A DNA stretch of 5,313 nucleotides from Deltaproteobacteria bacterium (GTDB lineage Bacteria > Desulfobacterota > Desulfobacteria > Desulfobacterales > Desulfatirhabdiaceae): contig JAPLJE010000803.1 in assembly GCA_026388755.1 (NCBI GenBank), positions 1-5,313 of the forward strand, given 5' to 3'. The first letter of the stretch is position 1; every line of letters begins with the position of its first letter. The notes below the pieces were generated by a model. The model saw only the letters and a program-made list of their open reading frames with translations, did no database searches and was not told where the DNA came from. Shown in pieces: positions 4,944 through 5,313 of this stretch. Position numbers and translations under genes: made by a program.

Positions 4944-5313
4944 TGTACAAGCGGTATCTGCATGGATATCCGGCATCAGGTTCCAACCCCTGGCTATGAG
5001 CTCGGTCAAAATGCCCTTGATCCCCAGCCAGGGGAGAAAAACTTTTGTTTGCTGGCGTGCCCATCGCATGCCAGGTGTAAATGTTGTCTTTATCGTGTAT
5101 TGTTCCATCATTCGTTTTCATCTCCCAAATCAGCCCAGTGACATTGTCTCTAACCATGACCCAGGATGTGGTCGAATCCGGCAGCGTATTGCCGCTTCCA
5201 TCCAGCTTAGTGTAGGACATCGGGTTGATGCTGTAGTTGGCGTCCTGGCCGTAAAACGGTTGGCCGGGTGAAGGACAAGGGATCTCAACAGTGTTGTTAT
5301 AGCATTTGGTTAG
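4897..5313 (-). pseudogene. Truncated DUF1566-domain protein (5' end outside the window)
   Basis: The frame enters from the right edge and is open to a TAG at 4897. The part from 5313 to about 5070 is clearly DUF1566 (Lcl C-terminal-like) sequence: CPSPGQPFYGQD, NPMSYTKLDGSG, then WVMVRDNVTGLIWEMKTNDG and HDKDNIYTW. Such proteins are usually secreted or surface-associated, with unknown function. After the YTW motif, family members continue with a D-x-x-x-F-I-x-x-L-N segment and a W-R-L-P motif. Here the sequence turns into residues with no such motifs and stops within the start of paralog B. The C-terminal half is therefore missing, most likely replaced by inserted or rearranged DNA from about 5070 to 4944. 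The true start is not in the window. Confidence 0.75.
4987..5034. repeat. 9-bp perfect inverted repeat at the DUF1566 break
   Basis: CCCCTGGCT (4987-4995) and AGCCAGGGG (5026-5034) are perfect inverted copies 30 bp apart. They lie inside the non-homologous segment that follows the DUF1566 break. They could form a hairpin in RNA or single-stranded DNA, or mark a small mobile or inserted element. No T run adjoins, so I do not call a terminator. Confidence 0.4.

Overview
The window looks like a gene-sparse accessory stretch of a bacterial chromosome. The likely host is a Desulfobacterota (former Deltaproteobacteria) species that decodes UGA as selenocysteine. This placement is inferred from three things: a Cytidylate_kin2-type kinase, a DUF1566-type protein, and a DsbA/FrnE-like gene with an in-frame TGA at its active site. 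All supported genes lie on the minus strand, so the window is read below from right to left.

Right edge (5313 to about 4900): the 5'-truncated front part of a DUF1566 protein. It loses family similarity near 5070 and runs into unrelated sequence that carries a 9-bp inverted repeat. Next (4903-4373) is a small secreted protein of unknown family, copy B. A roughly 350-bp spacer follows (4025-4372), with a gene-tail-like open frame and a possible promoter. Then come a 264-aa cytidylate kinase-like protein (4024-3230), a 47-aa orphan ORF (3216-3073), and the main find: a 202-aa DsbA/FrnE-family oxidoreductase (3000-2392). Its CxxC motif reads UGA-P-F-C, and a perfect 7-bp hairpin with a GG-containing loop starts 13 nt after the UGA, as expected for a bacterial SECIS element.

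Downstream of the selenoprotein is a decayed piece of a DUF4239 (bestrophin-like) gene (about 2396-2163). It is followed by a hotdog-fold acyl-CoA thioesterase (2083-1679), the second secreted paralog, copy A (1562-1032), a short peptide ORF matching the tail of the 47-aa ORF (1003-929), and a lipoprotein N-acetylmuramoyl-L-alanine amidase (911-96). A GC-rich hairpin follows the amidase.

The genes do not form an obvious pathway. The region is marked by duplicated segments (1021-1602 with 4362-4943; 909-975 with 3053-3119) and by gene remnants between intact genes. This suggests repeated duplication, insertion and deletion. The intact genes keep good ribosome binding sites, except the amidase, which lacks a clear one.
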